Shown in pieces: positions 44,518-52,839 of a stretch of 60,431 bases of DNA. The DNA comes from an uncultured Clostridium sp. (GTDB lineage Bacteria; Bacillota; Clostridia; Clostridiales; Clostridiaceae). The DNA is taken from contig CAKVLD010000012.1 in the NCBI GenBank assembly GCA_934755305.1, positions 1-60,431 on the forward strand, read 5' to 3'. Both the position numbers and the translations under genes were made by a program. Position 1 is the stretch's first letter; each line of letters starts with the position of its first letter. The notes under the pieces are model-generated. The model was not told where the DNA came from, made no database searches, and worked only from the letters and a program-made list of their open reading frames with translations.

Positions 44518-45570
44518 TTAACTTTTCATATTTTCAATAACATCTTTATTTGATAAGAATATTAGCAAATCTCTTTTTGAAATAATATCATCTTCATACA
44601 ATTTCATTAAAGCCATATCCATTGTTTGCATTCCATATTTACTTCCAGTCTGTATAAGAGAATTTATTTGATATATCTTTCCTTGTCTTATTAAATTTCG
44701 AATTCCTTCTGTTGCAATCATAATTTCAAAAACTGCAATTCTTCCACTTCTATCTTTTTTAAGAACTAACTCTTGAGTAATAACTGCTTCTAAACTCAAG
44801 GCTAACTGCTCCCTAATCTGATTTTGTTGACTTGATGGAAATACATCTACAATTCTATCAATAGTTTTAGCAGCGCTACTTGTATGTAGAGTTGAAATAA
44901 CTAAGTGACCAGTCTCTGCAGCTGTTATAGCCAATTTTATTGTTGCATAATCCCTCATCTCTCCAAGTACAATTATATCTGGATCTTGCCTCAATACAGA
45001 TTTTAAAGCACTTTCATATCCATTAGTATCTTTTCCTATTTCCCTTTGATTTACTATTGATTTTTTATTATCATACAAATATTCAATAGGCTCCTCTAAT
45101 GTTATTATATGTACCTTTTTATTTCTATTTATCTCTTCTATCATAGCTGCTACAGTAGTTGACTTTCCTGTTCCTGTAGAGCCTGTAACTAAAATTAATC
45201 CTCTTTTTTTATTAGTTAAGGTTTTTATTATATTAGGATAACTCAAATCATTCAAGGTCAATATATTTTTTCTTATACTTCTTATAGCAATTGCATTTTG
45301 AGATTTTTCCTTAAAAATATTTATTCTAAATCTTCCTATATCCTTTAAGGAATAAGCCACATCTATTTCACCAACATCCTCATATTTACAGATTTTATCT
45401 CCCAATATCTCTAAAACAAACTTATCTATATCTTCTTTTGTTAAGACATTCTCCTCAATATATACAAGTTCTCCACAAATTCTTAAAGCTGGATAAGTTC
45501 CTACTGATAAATGAAGATCAGAAGCATCTTTATCAATAACCTTTATTAATAAATCACTTAAATTATACAT
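44518..45570 (-). CDS. pilT: PilT-type retraction ATPase
   Basis: Seen: 350 residues with Walker A GSTGTGKST near 130-138, Walker B ILGEMRD, the His-box AAETGHLVISTLHTSSAAKTID and the late GIRNLIRQGKIYQI. ATG 45,570 is preferred over a GTG at 45,579. Known: a hexameric ATPase that retracts type IV pili for gliding and adhesion. No pilin or PilB gene is in the window. Located directly upstream of the ftsA-like gene, 94 bases away. Confidence 0.93.
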   Translation of the reverse strand: MYNLSDLLIKVIDKDASDLHLSVGTYPALRICGELVYIEENVLTKEDIDKFVLEILGDKICKYEDVGEIDVAYSLKDIGRFRINIFKEKSQNAIAIRSIRKNILTLNDLSYPNIIKTLTNKKRGLILVTGSTGTGKSTTVAAMIEEINRNKKVHIITLEEPIEYLYDNKKSIVNQREIGKDTNGYESALKSVLRQDPDIIVLGEMRDYATIKLAITAAETGHLVISTLHTSSAAKTIDRIVDVFPSSQQNQIREQLALSLEAVITQELVLKKDRSGRIAVFEIMIATEGIRNLIRQGKIYQINSLIQTGSKYGMQTMDMALMKLYEDDIISKRDLLIFLSNKDVIENMKS

Positions 45571-45723
45571 ACATAACACAACCTTAGTTTATATTATTCT
45601 ATATAAAAAATAAAATCCCTTTGCTTTTTTTATTTTTTACACTATATTCAATATTTTTACATGTTTTTTTATTATTATTTCCACTTCTTTTTTCATATAT
45701 ACAGTTTTCTTACTTTAAAAAAC

Positions 45724-45773
45724 AAAAAATCTGTATACTAGAACATTTTAAATATTCAGTACACAGATTTTTT
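45724..45773 (-). terminator. Terminator after the peptidoglycan-binding protein gene
   Basis: Arms 45724-45739 and 45758-45773 pair over 16 bases with one wobble; the minus strand continues TTTTTTGTTTTTT. It separates this gene from pilT. Confidence 0.8.
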
Positions 45774-45795
45774 AAATAAATATATTATTTTTTTA

Positions 45796-46272
45796 TTAGT
45801 ATACTCCGCCTAAAGCTCTCCATGTAGCAGGTCCACAAATTCCATCTGGACTTAATCCATGGGATCTTTGGAAATTTTTAATAGCCGCTTTAGTTTTTGG
45901 TCCAAATGTACTATCTACATTTAACCCCGCTCCATAATAATTTAAAGCATGTTGTAACATCCATACTGGAAGTGCTCCATTCTCATACCCTGAACCAACA
46001 TAATTTTCTTTAGCTGCAATTCTTAATTTATAATTTCTTCCATTTATTCTAACTACTACCCATGTATTATTTTGCTCTAAATAAACTTTATCAGCTTTAG
46101 TTACAGCTCCTCTCATACTAACAGCTTTTTGAGGCATTACAGATTCTACAGTACTTTCTACAATATTTTCATTATTAGAAATAACATTTGAATCTTCAGC
46201 TGCTAAAACTCCTGTACTACTTACTAATGTTGCTAAAGTTATAGCTATAGCCATATTTTTAACCTTATTCAT
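45796..46272 (-). CDS. Secreted peptidoglycan-binding protein
   Basis: Seen: 158 residues. A signal peptide MNKVKNMAIAITLATLVSS ends near VLAAEDS. A Ser/Val-rich linker and a NTWVVVRINGRNYKLRI segment precede a C-terminal PG_binding_1 domain with VDSTFGPKTKAAIKNFQRS and DGICGPATWRALG. ATG 46,272, with AAAGGAGTG before it, is preferred over a GTG 46 codons upstream that would bury the signal peptide. Known: the domain binds peptidoglycan. No catalytic domain is visible, so it may be an accessory or spore-cortex protein. It lies between sigK and pilT. Confidence 0.85.
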   Translation of the reverse strand: MNKVKNMAIAITLATLVSSTGVLAAEDSNVISNNENIVESTVESVMPQKAVSMRGAVTKADKVYLEQNNTWVVVRINGRNYKLRIAAKENYVGSGYENGALPVWMLQHALNYYGAGLNVDSTFGPKTKAAIKNFQRSHGLSPDGICGPATWRALGGVY

Positions 46273-46513
46273 TTTAATCACTCCTTTACTAATAAGTGTA
46301 ATTCTTTTATCATCTTTTGTCAATATATGTATTAAATTCATATTTATCTCAAAACTACACTCCGTAACATCTCTATATAAAACTAACTTCACTCCCTTAT
46401 ATTTATACACTATATTTCACTTTCAACATTTTTCCTTTTTAAATCTTAGAAAAATTTCTGTTTATCAATGTTCTCTTTCATAAAAAGTTTATATTTTCAT
46501 AAAAATTAAAAAA

Positions 46514-46550
46514 ACTAAATCTCTCTACTTATAGTGTAGAAAGACTTAGT
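46514..46550 (-). terminator. Terminator after sigK
   Basis: Plus-strand ACTAAATCTCTCTAC (46514-46528) pairs with GTAGAAAGACTTAGT (46536-46550), with wobbles. The minus strand continues in a T-run. Confidence 0.8.
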
Positions 46551-46565
46551 AACTTAAACAAAAAA

Positions 46566-47264
46566 TTAAACTTTACTTTTCAATGCTTTTTCTAATTTCT
46601 TTAAAGCTTTTTTCTCTATTCTAGAAACATATGATCTAGAAATATTCAAAAGCGCTGCAATCTCTCTTTGAGTTTTAGATTTTCCATCTTCTAATCCATA
46701 TCTCATAATTATTATATCGCATTCTCTCTTACTTAAAATTTCATACATTTTATTGTACAATGCCCTTATTTGTAAATTATTTTCAACCTTCTCTATTACA
46801 GAATCTTTTTCACTACTTAATACATCTATTAAACAAATTTCATTTCCTTCCTTATCAACACCTATAGGGTCTTGCAAATAAACCTCACTTTTCTGTTTTT
46901 TATTATTTCTGAAAAGCATTAATATCTCATTTTCAATACATCTTGATGCATAAGTAGCTAGTCTTGTACCTTTATCTACATCAAAAGAATCTATTGCTTT
47001 TATAAGACCTACAGTACCTATAGATATAAGTTCATCTACATCTTTATTAGGAAATGAATACTTCTTAACAATATGTGCAACTAAGCGGAGATTTCTCTCA
47101 ATAAGTATACCTTTTGCTTGCTTATCTCCTTCCTTTAATCTTCTTAAATACTTTTCTTCTTCTTTTTCGTCTAAAGGCATAGGAAATGTATTATTACCAT
47201 TGATATAACCTGTTAAAAATAGGGAGTTAGATATAATATCTAAAACATTGCTTACTATAAACAC
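46566..47264 (-). CDS. sigK: Late mother-cell sigma factor precursor pro-SigK
   Basis: Seen: about 232 residues. A hydrophobic prosequence (FIVSNVLDIISNSLFLTGYI) precedes sigma region 2 (NLRLVAHIVKKYSFPNKDV) and region 4 ending SRSYVSRIEKKALKKL. GTG 47,264 is favoured because AGGAGGAGTAAG precedes it at ideal distance; an upstream start adds 13 unlikely residues. Known: activated by SpoIVFB-type proteolysis in most clostridia. No skin-like insertion interrupts the gene, unlike Bacillus subtilis and Clostridioides difficile. Confidence 0.95.
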   Translation of the reverse strand: MFIVSNVLDIISNSLFLTGYINGNNTFPMPLDEKEEEKYLRRLKEGDKQAKGILIERNLRLVAHIVKKYSFPNKDVDELISIGTVGLIKAIDSFDVDKGTRLATYASRCIENEILMLFRNNKKQKSEVYLQDPIGVDKEGNEICLIDVLSSEKDSVIEKVENNLQIRALYNKMYEILSKRECDIIIMRYGLEDGKSKTQREIAALLNISRSYVSRIEKKALKKLEKALKSKV

Positions 47265-47452
47265 CTTACTCCTCCTATCCGTGCTTACTATATTAATATT
47301 CACGAAAAGAATTTTTATTTACAAATAAATCAAAATTTTAAATATTTACATACTTTTTCACTATATGTTGACAGATTATTTATTAGCTTTTCATTTTCAT
47401 AATATATATTTTCTACTAACTATACTATATAAAAAATATACGAAATTATTCT

Positions 47453-49066
47453 TTAAGAAATACTTTTTACTATTTCTCTAAATATAGGAGCCGCAGTATC
47501 CCCACCACCAAGGTCAATGTTTTTAGAATTCTCGTCTTCAATGTTTGGAACAAATACTGTCATAGTATACAACTTATTATTCTCTTCAAAAAAACCAACG
47601 AACCATCCATGAGTATTTTCATCACCAGTAGTTGCAGAACCCGTCTTACCTCCTATAGTTCTATTATTAACCTTTGCTAATATACCTGTTCCTTTTTCTA
47701 CTACCTCTATCATTGCTTTCTTCAATAACCTACTTGTAATCTTATCAAAAACCTTATAAACATTATCACTTTTAAAACTTTCTATTACATTATTGTCTTT
47801 ATCAACTACACTATCAATTATATAAGGCTTCACATAAATTCCATCATTTACAATAGAATTTATAGCTCCTAACATTTGAATTGGGGTTGCAGTTAAACAT
47901 TGTCCTATAGATATATTATTAAGACCATCTTTCTCTTCTGGTTTATGACCTTTAGACTCTCCTCTTCCAATTCCCTGAATGTTTAACACTCTAGAAAATA
48001 AACCACACTTTTTAGAATATTCCATTAAAGTGTTATATCCCACCATTTTCCCCACCTCTGCTAAGGTATCATTACATGACTTAACTAAGGCTTGTTCTAA
48101 TGTAAGCCTTCCATGTATTTCATGTTTTTTGCATATAACTCCTGTACAATTAAAACTACTCTGCATTGATACCAAAGCTTTATCTAAAGCTACACCTGCT
48201 GTAATAAGCTTATAAACTGATCCAGGTTCATATCCTAAAGACTCAATACTCAAATTAATATTAGCTTCACTTATATCTTTTTGAGTCATAACCTTAATTT
48301 TCCCAGTATCAGACTCCATAATCATAACACCAATATTTTTATAATTTTTAAATTCATCTCTATTTAATACTTCATTAACTTTATCATTTAACTCTTTATC
48401 TATAGTCAATTTTATATTTTTATTATTATTAATAATTTTCTTTCCATCATCATCATATATATACCTATCATTTAAGGCTAAAGTTTCTTTTACTTCTTCA
48501 TTATTTTTTACTATATTTCTTACTTTACTTTCAAAGGAATCTGAATCCACCTCATCATTTCCTATAGAATTTGTAATCATATTGCTCAATGTCCAAGCGT
48601 AATCTTTATTTTCTTCTTCATATTCATAGGTATAAATCCCTTTTACATTAACTAATAAATTTATTTTATTATAGGCTTCTTCTGAAATTTCATAATAAAC
48701 CTTTCCTATAGCTTTCATTACATCTTCAAAACTAAAGTTACTATTTTCACCTTTAATAATAAAGTTTAAAGTCATTAAGTCCTCTAATGTTTCTTCATAA
48801 TTATTTAACGAAAAAGGTTTTTTATCTATTACTAAAATATACTTTTTACTATAATCACTTAATTCTTTTGAATTTGCATCTAAAACTTTTAATTTATAAT
48901 CACTTATTTTCTCTGTTTGATAACTTTGATAACTACTAATTACTTTTTGACTAGGATATACCTGTAAACAGAAAAGTCTAATACTTATAAAAAATAAAAT
49001 AGATAAAAATGCACATAATAAAATTTTAATTCTTTTAGCATAAGTAGGAACAAAAATAAAAAACAC
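47453..49066 (-). CDS. Class B penicillin-binding protein (YrrR/PbpI position)
   Basis: Seen: 537 residues. One N-terminal membrane span (RIKILLCAFLSILFFISIRL), a dimerisation region and a transpeptidase domain with SVYK (Ser nucleophile, about residue 285), SCN near 325 and KTGSATTG near 475. Known: cross-links peptidoglycan; it matches the yrrR slot after udk in Bacillus. The GTG start lies inside the udk terminator hairpin, with AGAGGG directly beside it, so the true start may be the following rare ATT or slightly downstream. Confidence 0.85.
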   Translation of the reverse strand: MFFIFVPTYAKRIKILLCAFLSILFFISIRLFCLQVYPSQKVISSYQSYQTEKISDYKLKVLDANSKELSDYSKKYILVIDKKPFSLNNYEETLEDLMTLNFIIKGENSNFSFEDVMKAIGKVYYEISEEAYNKINLLVNVKGIYTYEYEEENKDYAWTLSNMITNSIGNDEVDSDSFESKVRNIVKNNEEVKETLALNDRYIYDDDGKKIINNNKNIKLTIDKELNDKVNEVLNRDEFKNYKNIGVMIMESDTGKIKVMTQKDISEANINLSIESLGYEPGSVYKLITAGVALDKALVSMQSSFNCTGVICKKHEIHGRLTLEQALVKSCNDTLAEVGKMVGYNTLMEYSKKCGLFSRVLNIQGIGRGESKGHKPEEKDGLNNISIGQCLTATPIQMLGAINSIVNDGIYVKPYIIDSVVDKDNNVIESFKSDNVYKVFDKITSRLLKKAMIEVVEKGTGILAKVNNRTIGGKTGSATTGDENTHGWFVGFFEENNKLYTMTVFVPNIEDENSKNIDLGGGDTAAPIFREIVKSIS

Positions 49067-49105
49067 CCTCTTTCTGTCTAAATCTTTGACAGAAAGAAAG
49101 TGTTT
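49061..49105 (-). terminator. Terminator after udk, overlapping the PBP start
   Basis: Plus-strand arms 49061-49078 and 49088-49105 give an 18-bp stem with two G-U pairs and a nine-base loop; the minus strand continues TTTATTTTTG. The 3' arm includes the AGAGGG and GTG of the next gene. Confidence 0.85.
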
Positions 49106-49122
49106 TATTCAACTTATCTTAA

Positions 49123-49740
49123 TTATTTTATAATATCTTTCATCTTTGTAGTAAGGATATCTATTGCTACTTTATTACGTCCACCTTCTGGAATAATTAT
49201 ATCTGCATACTTCTTTGTAGGTTCTGTAAATTGAGTATGCATTGGTCTAACTACTGTTAAATATTGATCTACTACTGATTCTACAGTTCTACCTCTTTCT
49301 TCTACATCTCTAAGAAGTCTTCTAATTATTCTAACATCTGCATCTGTATCTACAAATATTTTTATATCTAAAAGGTCTCTTATTCTTTCATCCTCTAATA
49401 TAAGAATACCTTCGACTATAATAATTTCCTTAGGTTCTACAAGTTCAGTTTCCTTAGCTCTGTTATGTATAGTAAAATCATAAATTGGCTTTTGAATAGC
49501 CTTACCTTCTTTTAAAGCTTTTAAATGTTCAACTAAAAGTGTATTATCAAAAGCTCTTGGATGATCATAGTTAGTTTTAGTTCTTTCATCCATAGTAAGG
49601 TGGCTTTGATCTTTGTAATATGCATCTTGTTGCACCATTGCAATGTTTTCTCCACCAAAATCCTCATAAAGTTCATTTGCTATAGTACTTTTACCTGAGC
49701 CTGAACCTCCAGTAATTCCTATTAAAATAGGTTTTTTCAT
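49123..49740 (-). CDS. udk: Uridine kinase
   Basis: Seen: 205 residues. Walker A ITGGSGSGKST near 9-19, YYKDQSH near 42 and a PIYDFTIHNR segment near 85. Known: phosphorylates uridine and cytidine with GTP or ATP in pyrimidine salvage. Gene order U32-udk-PBP matches Bacillus yrrO-udk-yrrR, though greA, present there, is absent here. Confidence 0.96.
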   Translation of the reverse strand: MKKPILIGITGGSGSGKSTIANELYEDFGGENIAMVQQDAYYKDQSHLTMDERTKTNYDHPRAFDNTLLVEHLKALKEGKAIQKPIYDFTIHNRAKETELVEPKEIIIVEGILILEDERIRDLLDIKIFVDTDADVRIIRRLLRDVEERGRTVESVVDQYLTVVRPMHTQFTEPTKKYADIIIPEGGRNKVAIDILTTKMKDIIK

Positions 49741-49764
49741 CTAATATCCTCCTTACATCTTTCC

Positions 49765-51009
49765 CTAAAGATTTAATACTTTTTTTCCTTTGATTAACAT
49801 GTCATCTTTCTTTAAAGGCACATCTACCTTTGCAGTAAAGATCATGTGTGCTCTATTAGCAACATTTGTTTCAGTCTTTTTATCCACATCATACATGCTA
49901 TTTAAAGTAACTTCAAAGTCAGGTGTCTTTGCTCTTAATACTTCTACAGTATCTCCTTCAAAAACTCTATTCTTTTGTAGTATAGTAGCTGTTTTAGTTT
50001 CTTCATCATAGCTTTGAACAATACCTACTATCTCATAATTTCTTATATAAGATGAAACATCGTAGTTTTGTTCTCCACCTCTACCAAAGAAGAAACCTGT
50101 ATGATATTGTCTATGACTTACTCTGTTCAATGTGTGCATCCATTCTTCCTTAAATTCATAGCCTTCTGGATTTGCACAGTAAGCATCAACAGCTTCTCTA
50201 TAAGCTTTTACAGCTGATGCTAAATAAAATTCACTCTTCATTCTACCTTCAATTTTTAAAGAATGTATTCCAGCATCAACAAGTTCAGGAATATGTTTTA
50301 TCATACATAAATCTTTTGAATTCATTATATATGTACCATCTTCATCCTCAACTACTGGATAATATTCTCCTGGTCTAGTTTCTTCAACTAAAGCATATTT
50401 ATATCTGCATGCATTAGAGCAAATTCCCTTATTAGCATCTCTACCTAACATATAGTTAGAAATTAAACATCTACCTGAATAAGCTATACACATTGATCCA
50501 TGAACAAATGCTTCTATTTCACAATCTTCAGGTAAATTATCTGTAAAACCTTTTATTTCTTTAAAAGTTAACTCTCTAGCTAAAACTATTCTTTTAACAC
50601 CTTGGTCATACCAAAACTTAGCTGCCATCCAGTTAACTGTATTAGCTTGTGTACTTAAATGTATTTCTAAATTAGGTGCTGCTTTTTTAGCTGCAACTAT
50701 TATGGCCGGATCTCCTGCTAAAATTGCATCTACACCTAAGTCATATAAACCTTTAATGTATTCTTCTACACCACTTAAATCATAATTTCTTGCAAATACA
50801 TTTACAACTACATAAACCTTTTTACCTCTATCGTGGCAATACTTAACACCTTCTGCTATTTCTTCATTAGTAAAGTTATCAGAAAATGCTCTTAAATTTA
50901 ATTTTCCTCCACCTAGGTATACCGCATCAGCTCCAAAATCTATAGCTATTTTTAACTTTTCTAAACTTCCTGCTGGTGCTAGAATTTCAGGTTTCTTAAC
51001 TTTTTTCAT
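49765..51009 (-). CDS. Peptidase U32-family (YrrO/RlhA-like) protein
   Basis: Seen: 414 residues. It begins KKPEILAPAGSLEKLKIAI and has the U32 signature EAFVHGSMCIAYSGRC near 170-185, with further cysteines in GICSNACRYKY. Known: U32 proteins are now linked to oxygen-independent hydroxylation, such as tRNA or rRNA uridine modification (TrhP/RlhA), or collagen peptidases. Co-location with the trmR-like gene favours the tRNA U34 role. Iron-sulfur binding is expected from family precedent. Confidence 0.88.
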   Translation of the reverse strand: MKKVKKPEILAPAGSLEKLKIAIDFGADAVYLGGGKLNLRAFSDNFTNEEIAEGVKYCHDRGKKVYVVVNVFARNYDLSGVEEYIKGLYDLGVDAILAGDPAIIVAAKKAAPNLEIHLSTQANTVNWMAAKFWYDQGVKRIVLARELTFKEIKGFTDNLPEDCEIEAFVHGSMCIAYSGRCLISNYMLGRDANKGICSNACRYKYALVEETRPGEYYPVVEDEDGTYIMNSKDLCMIKHIPELVDAGIHSLKIEGRMKSEFYLASAVKAYREAVDAYCANPEGYEFKEEWMHTLNRVSHRQYHTGFFFGRGGEQNYDVSSYIRNYEIVGIVQSYDEETKTATILQKNRVFEGDTVEVLRAKTPDFEVTLNSMYDVDKKTETNVANRAHMIFTAKVDVPLKKDDMLIKGKKVLNL

Positions 51010-51016
51010 AATGCAT

Positions 51017-51661
51017 TTACCTCCTTCTAGTAATTGCTATTCCATCACCCATTGGAATGACAGAAGTAATTAACTTTTCATCATTTGATACCATATCTAA
51101 ATATGTTCTCATTCTTTTTACTATAGTTATCTTTCTTCTCTTTACAAGATCATTTGTTGCAACCATTCCTCTAAAAAGAACATTATCAGCGATAATAATA
51201 CCATCTTCTTTTAATAATCTCAAGCAATGAGGTAAAAAATGATTATAATGACCTTTACCTGCATCCATAAATATTAAATCAAAAGGTTCATCTAGTTTTT
51301 CTAATATTTCTAAACAATCCCCTTCTTCAATTTTTATTTTATCACTTAAATTGAACTTTTCTAAGTTAACTTTTGCAAGTTCAATCATCTTTTCGTCCCT
51401 TTCAATAGTAACTATTTCAGGACTTGTACCTGCTGCTTCGTACATTAAAATAGATGAAAAGCCTATTGCTGTTCCAAGCTCTAATATTCTTAAAGGTTTT
51501 TTCATACTCACCATAAATTCAAGGAACTTAGCAGTTTCCTTTTGAACTATTGGCACACCATTTTCTCTTGCAAAAACTTCAATCTCCTTTAATATACCAA
51601 CTTTTTCAGGAATAAGACCTCTTATATAGTCTTCCATATATTCATATGTTATTCCACTCAT
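51017..51661 (-). CDS. tRNA 5-hydroxyuridine methyltransferase TrmR-like (YrrM)
   Basis: Seen: 214 residues of the class I SAM-dependent O-methyltransferase fold, with LELGTAIGFSSILM near 77-90, EGDCLEILEKL and FDLIFMDAGKGHYNHFL. Known: YrrM/TrmR forms 5-methoxyuridine at tRNA position 34, acting on the 5-hydroxyuridine that U32 TrhP proteins make. It lies 7 bases upstream of the U32 gene in translation order, so the two steps appear co-transcribed. Confidence 0.85.
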   Translation of the reverse strand: MSGITYEYMEDYIRGLIPEKVGILKEIEVFARENGVPIVQKETAKFLEFMVSMKKPLRILELGTAIGFSSILMYEAAGTSPEIVTIERDEKMIELAKVNLEKFNLSDKIKIEEGDCLEILEKLDEPFDLIFMDAGKGHYNHFLPHCLRLLKEDGIIIADNVLFRGMVATNDLVKRRKITIVKRMRTYLDMVSNDEKLITSVIPMGDGIAITRRR

Positions 51662-51678
51662 GATATCCTCCTAACACT

Positions 51679-52707
51679 TTAATAACCTTGCTCTTTTTTA
51701 ACTCTTTCATGCTCTTCACCTGTTGTTGAAAAATGTTGTTTTCCATCCTGACCTTTTAATAATACAAAATATAAATAATCAGTTTTAGCTGGCTTTAAAG
51801 CTGCTATAATTGATTCTTTACCTGGATTTGTTATTGGACCTACTGGTAACCCTGAATATTTATAAGTATTATATAGTGAATCAACATTAATATCAGAATT
51901 ATTTAATAACTCTTTTCCATCATATCCAACTACATAATTAACAGTTGAACAAAACTGTAATTTCATTCCCTTTGTTAATCTATTTTCTATTACTGATGCA
52001 ACTAAAGGTCTTTCTTCATCTAAAACAGTTTCCTTTTCAACTAAAGATGCTTTGGTTATTAAAGACTCTATATCTTTATCATCAACTTCTATTCCAGTCT
52101 CTTTTTCTATTTCTTCTAACTTTGACTTAAAGTTATCTAGCATTGCCTCTATTATGTTATCTGCTGTAGTTCCTTCTTCAAAGAAATATGTATCTGGAAA
52201 AAGATAACCTTCTAAATTATACTTTTTGTTTTTATTTTCTTTAACATAACTTGGAAGAGAATACTTTTTTACTGCATCTAAAAAATCATCTTTTGAACAT
52301 ATATTATTTTCTTCTAGTCTTTTGGCTATATTATCTATTGAATAGCCCTCTGGTATTGATACTATTCTTTGGTTTGTATTGGCATCATCAGTATTTAATA
52401 TTTCTAAAAGTTTTTCTAGTGAAACATCTTCTTTTACTTCATAAGTTCCTGGCAAAAGATTAGTATTAGGTTGTGATAGCTTAATTCCTAGTTTTAATAC
52501 AAACTTATTACGCAAATGTCCTTCTGTATCTAACTTTTCTATTATCGAATTAAAAGCTTCACCTTCTCTTACTTTTATTTCTATAGTATCAGAGTCCGAT
52601 TTTAATGGTTTATTAAGAATGCTATTATAATAAAATACTCCACTTAGTAAAATAGCAATTATTAAAATCATAAATTTTAATCTTTTCATTTTACCATTTT
52701 TCTTCAT
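51679..52707 (-). CDS. mltG: Endolytic transglycosylase MltG
   Basis: Seen: 342 residues. One membrane span (MKRLKFMILIIAILLSGVF), a LysM-like extracytoplasmic region and the YceG domain with catalytic Glu in ASLVEKETVLDEER and NPGKESIIAALKPA. Known: cleaves nascent glycan strands. Adjacent to typA, trmR and the U32 gene as in yrrL-yrrM-yrrO. Length is normal. Confidence 0.94.
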   Translation of the reverse strand: MKKNGKMKRLKFMILIIAILLSGVFYYNSILNKPLKSDSDTIEIKVREGEAFNSIIEKLDTEGHLRNKFVLKLGIKLSQPNTNLLPGTYEVKEDVSLEKLLEILNTDDANTNQRIVSIPEGYSIDNIAKRLEENNICSKDDFLDAVKKYSLPSYVKENKNKKYNLEGYLFPDTYFFEEGTTADNIIEAMLDNFKSKLEEIEKETGIEVDDKDIESLITKASLVEKETVLDEERPLVASVIENRLTKGMKLQFCSTVNYVVGYDGKELLNNSDINVDSLYNTYKYSGLPVGPITNPGKESIIAALKPAKTDYLYFVLLKGQDGKQHFSTTGEEHERVKKEQGY

Positions 52708-52725
52708 AAAATCCCCCTATATGCA

Positions 52726-52757
52726 AAAGTAAATAGCCTAATTAGGCTATTTACTTT
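52726..52757 (-). terminator. 32-base perfect palindrome between typA and mltG
   Basis: AAAGTAAATAGCCTA (52726-52740) and TAGGCTATTTACTTT (52743-52757) are perfect inverse complements around AT. On the minus strand only TTT follows before G, so it may be a weak terminator for typA or an operator; I cannot tell which. Confidence 0.55.
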
Positions 52758-52839
52758 ATTATAATACTAATTATTAAGCTTATAAAGTGTAAATATGCTA
52801 CTAAAGATAATTTTTCTACCAAAAATCATAAAGAATAGC

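Noticed and set aside
46273..46410. Upstream start of the peptidoglycan-binding protein
   Set aside because: It would place 46 unlikely residues before a clear signal peptide that has its own AAAGGAGTG site.
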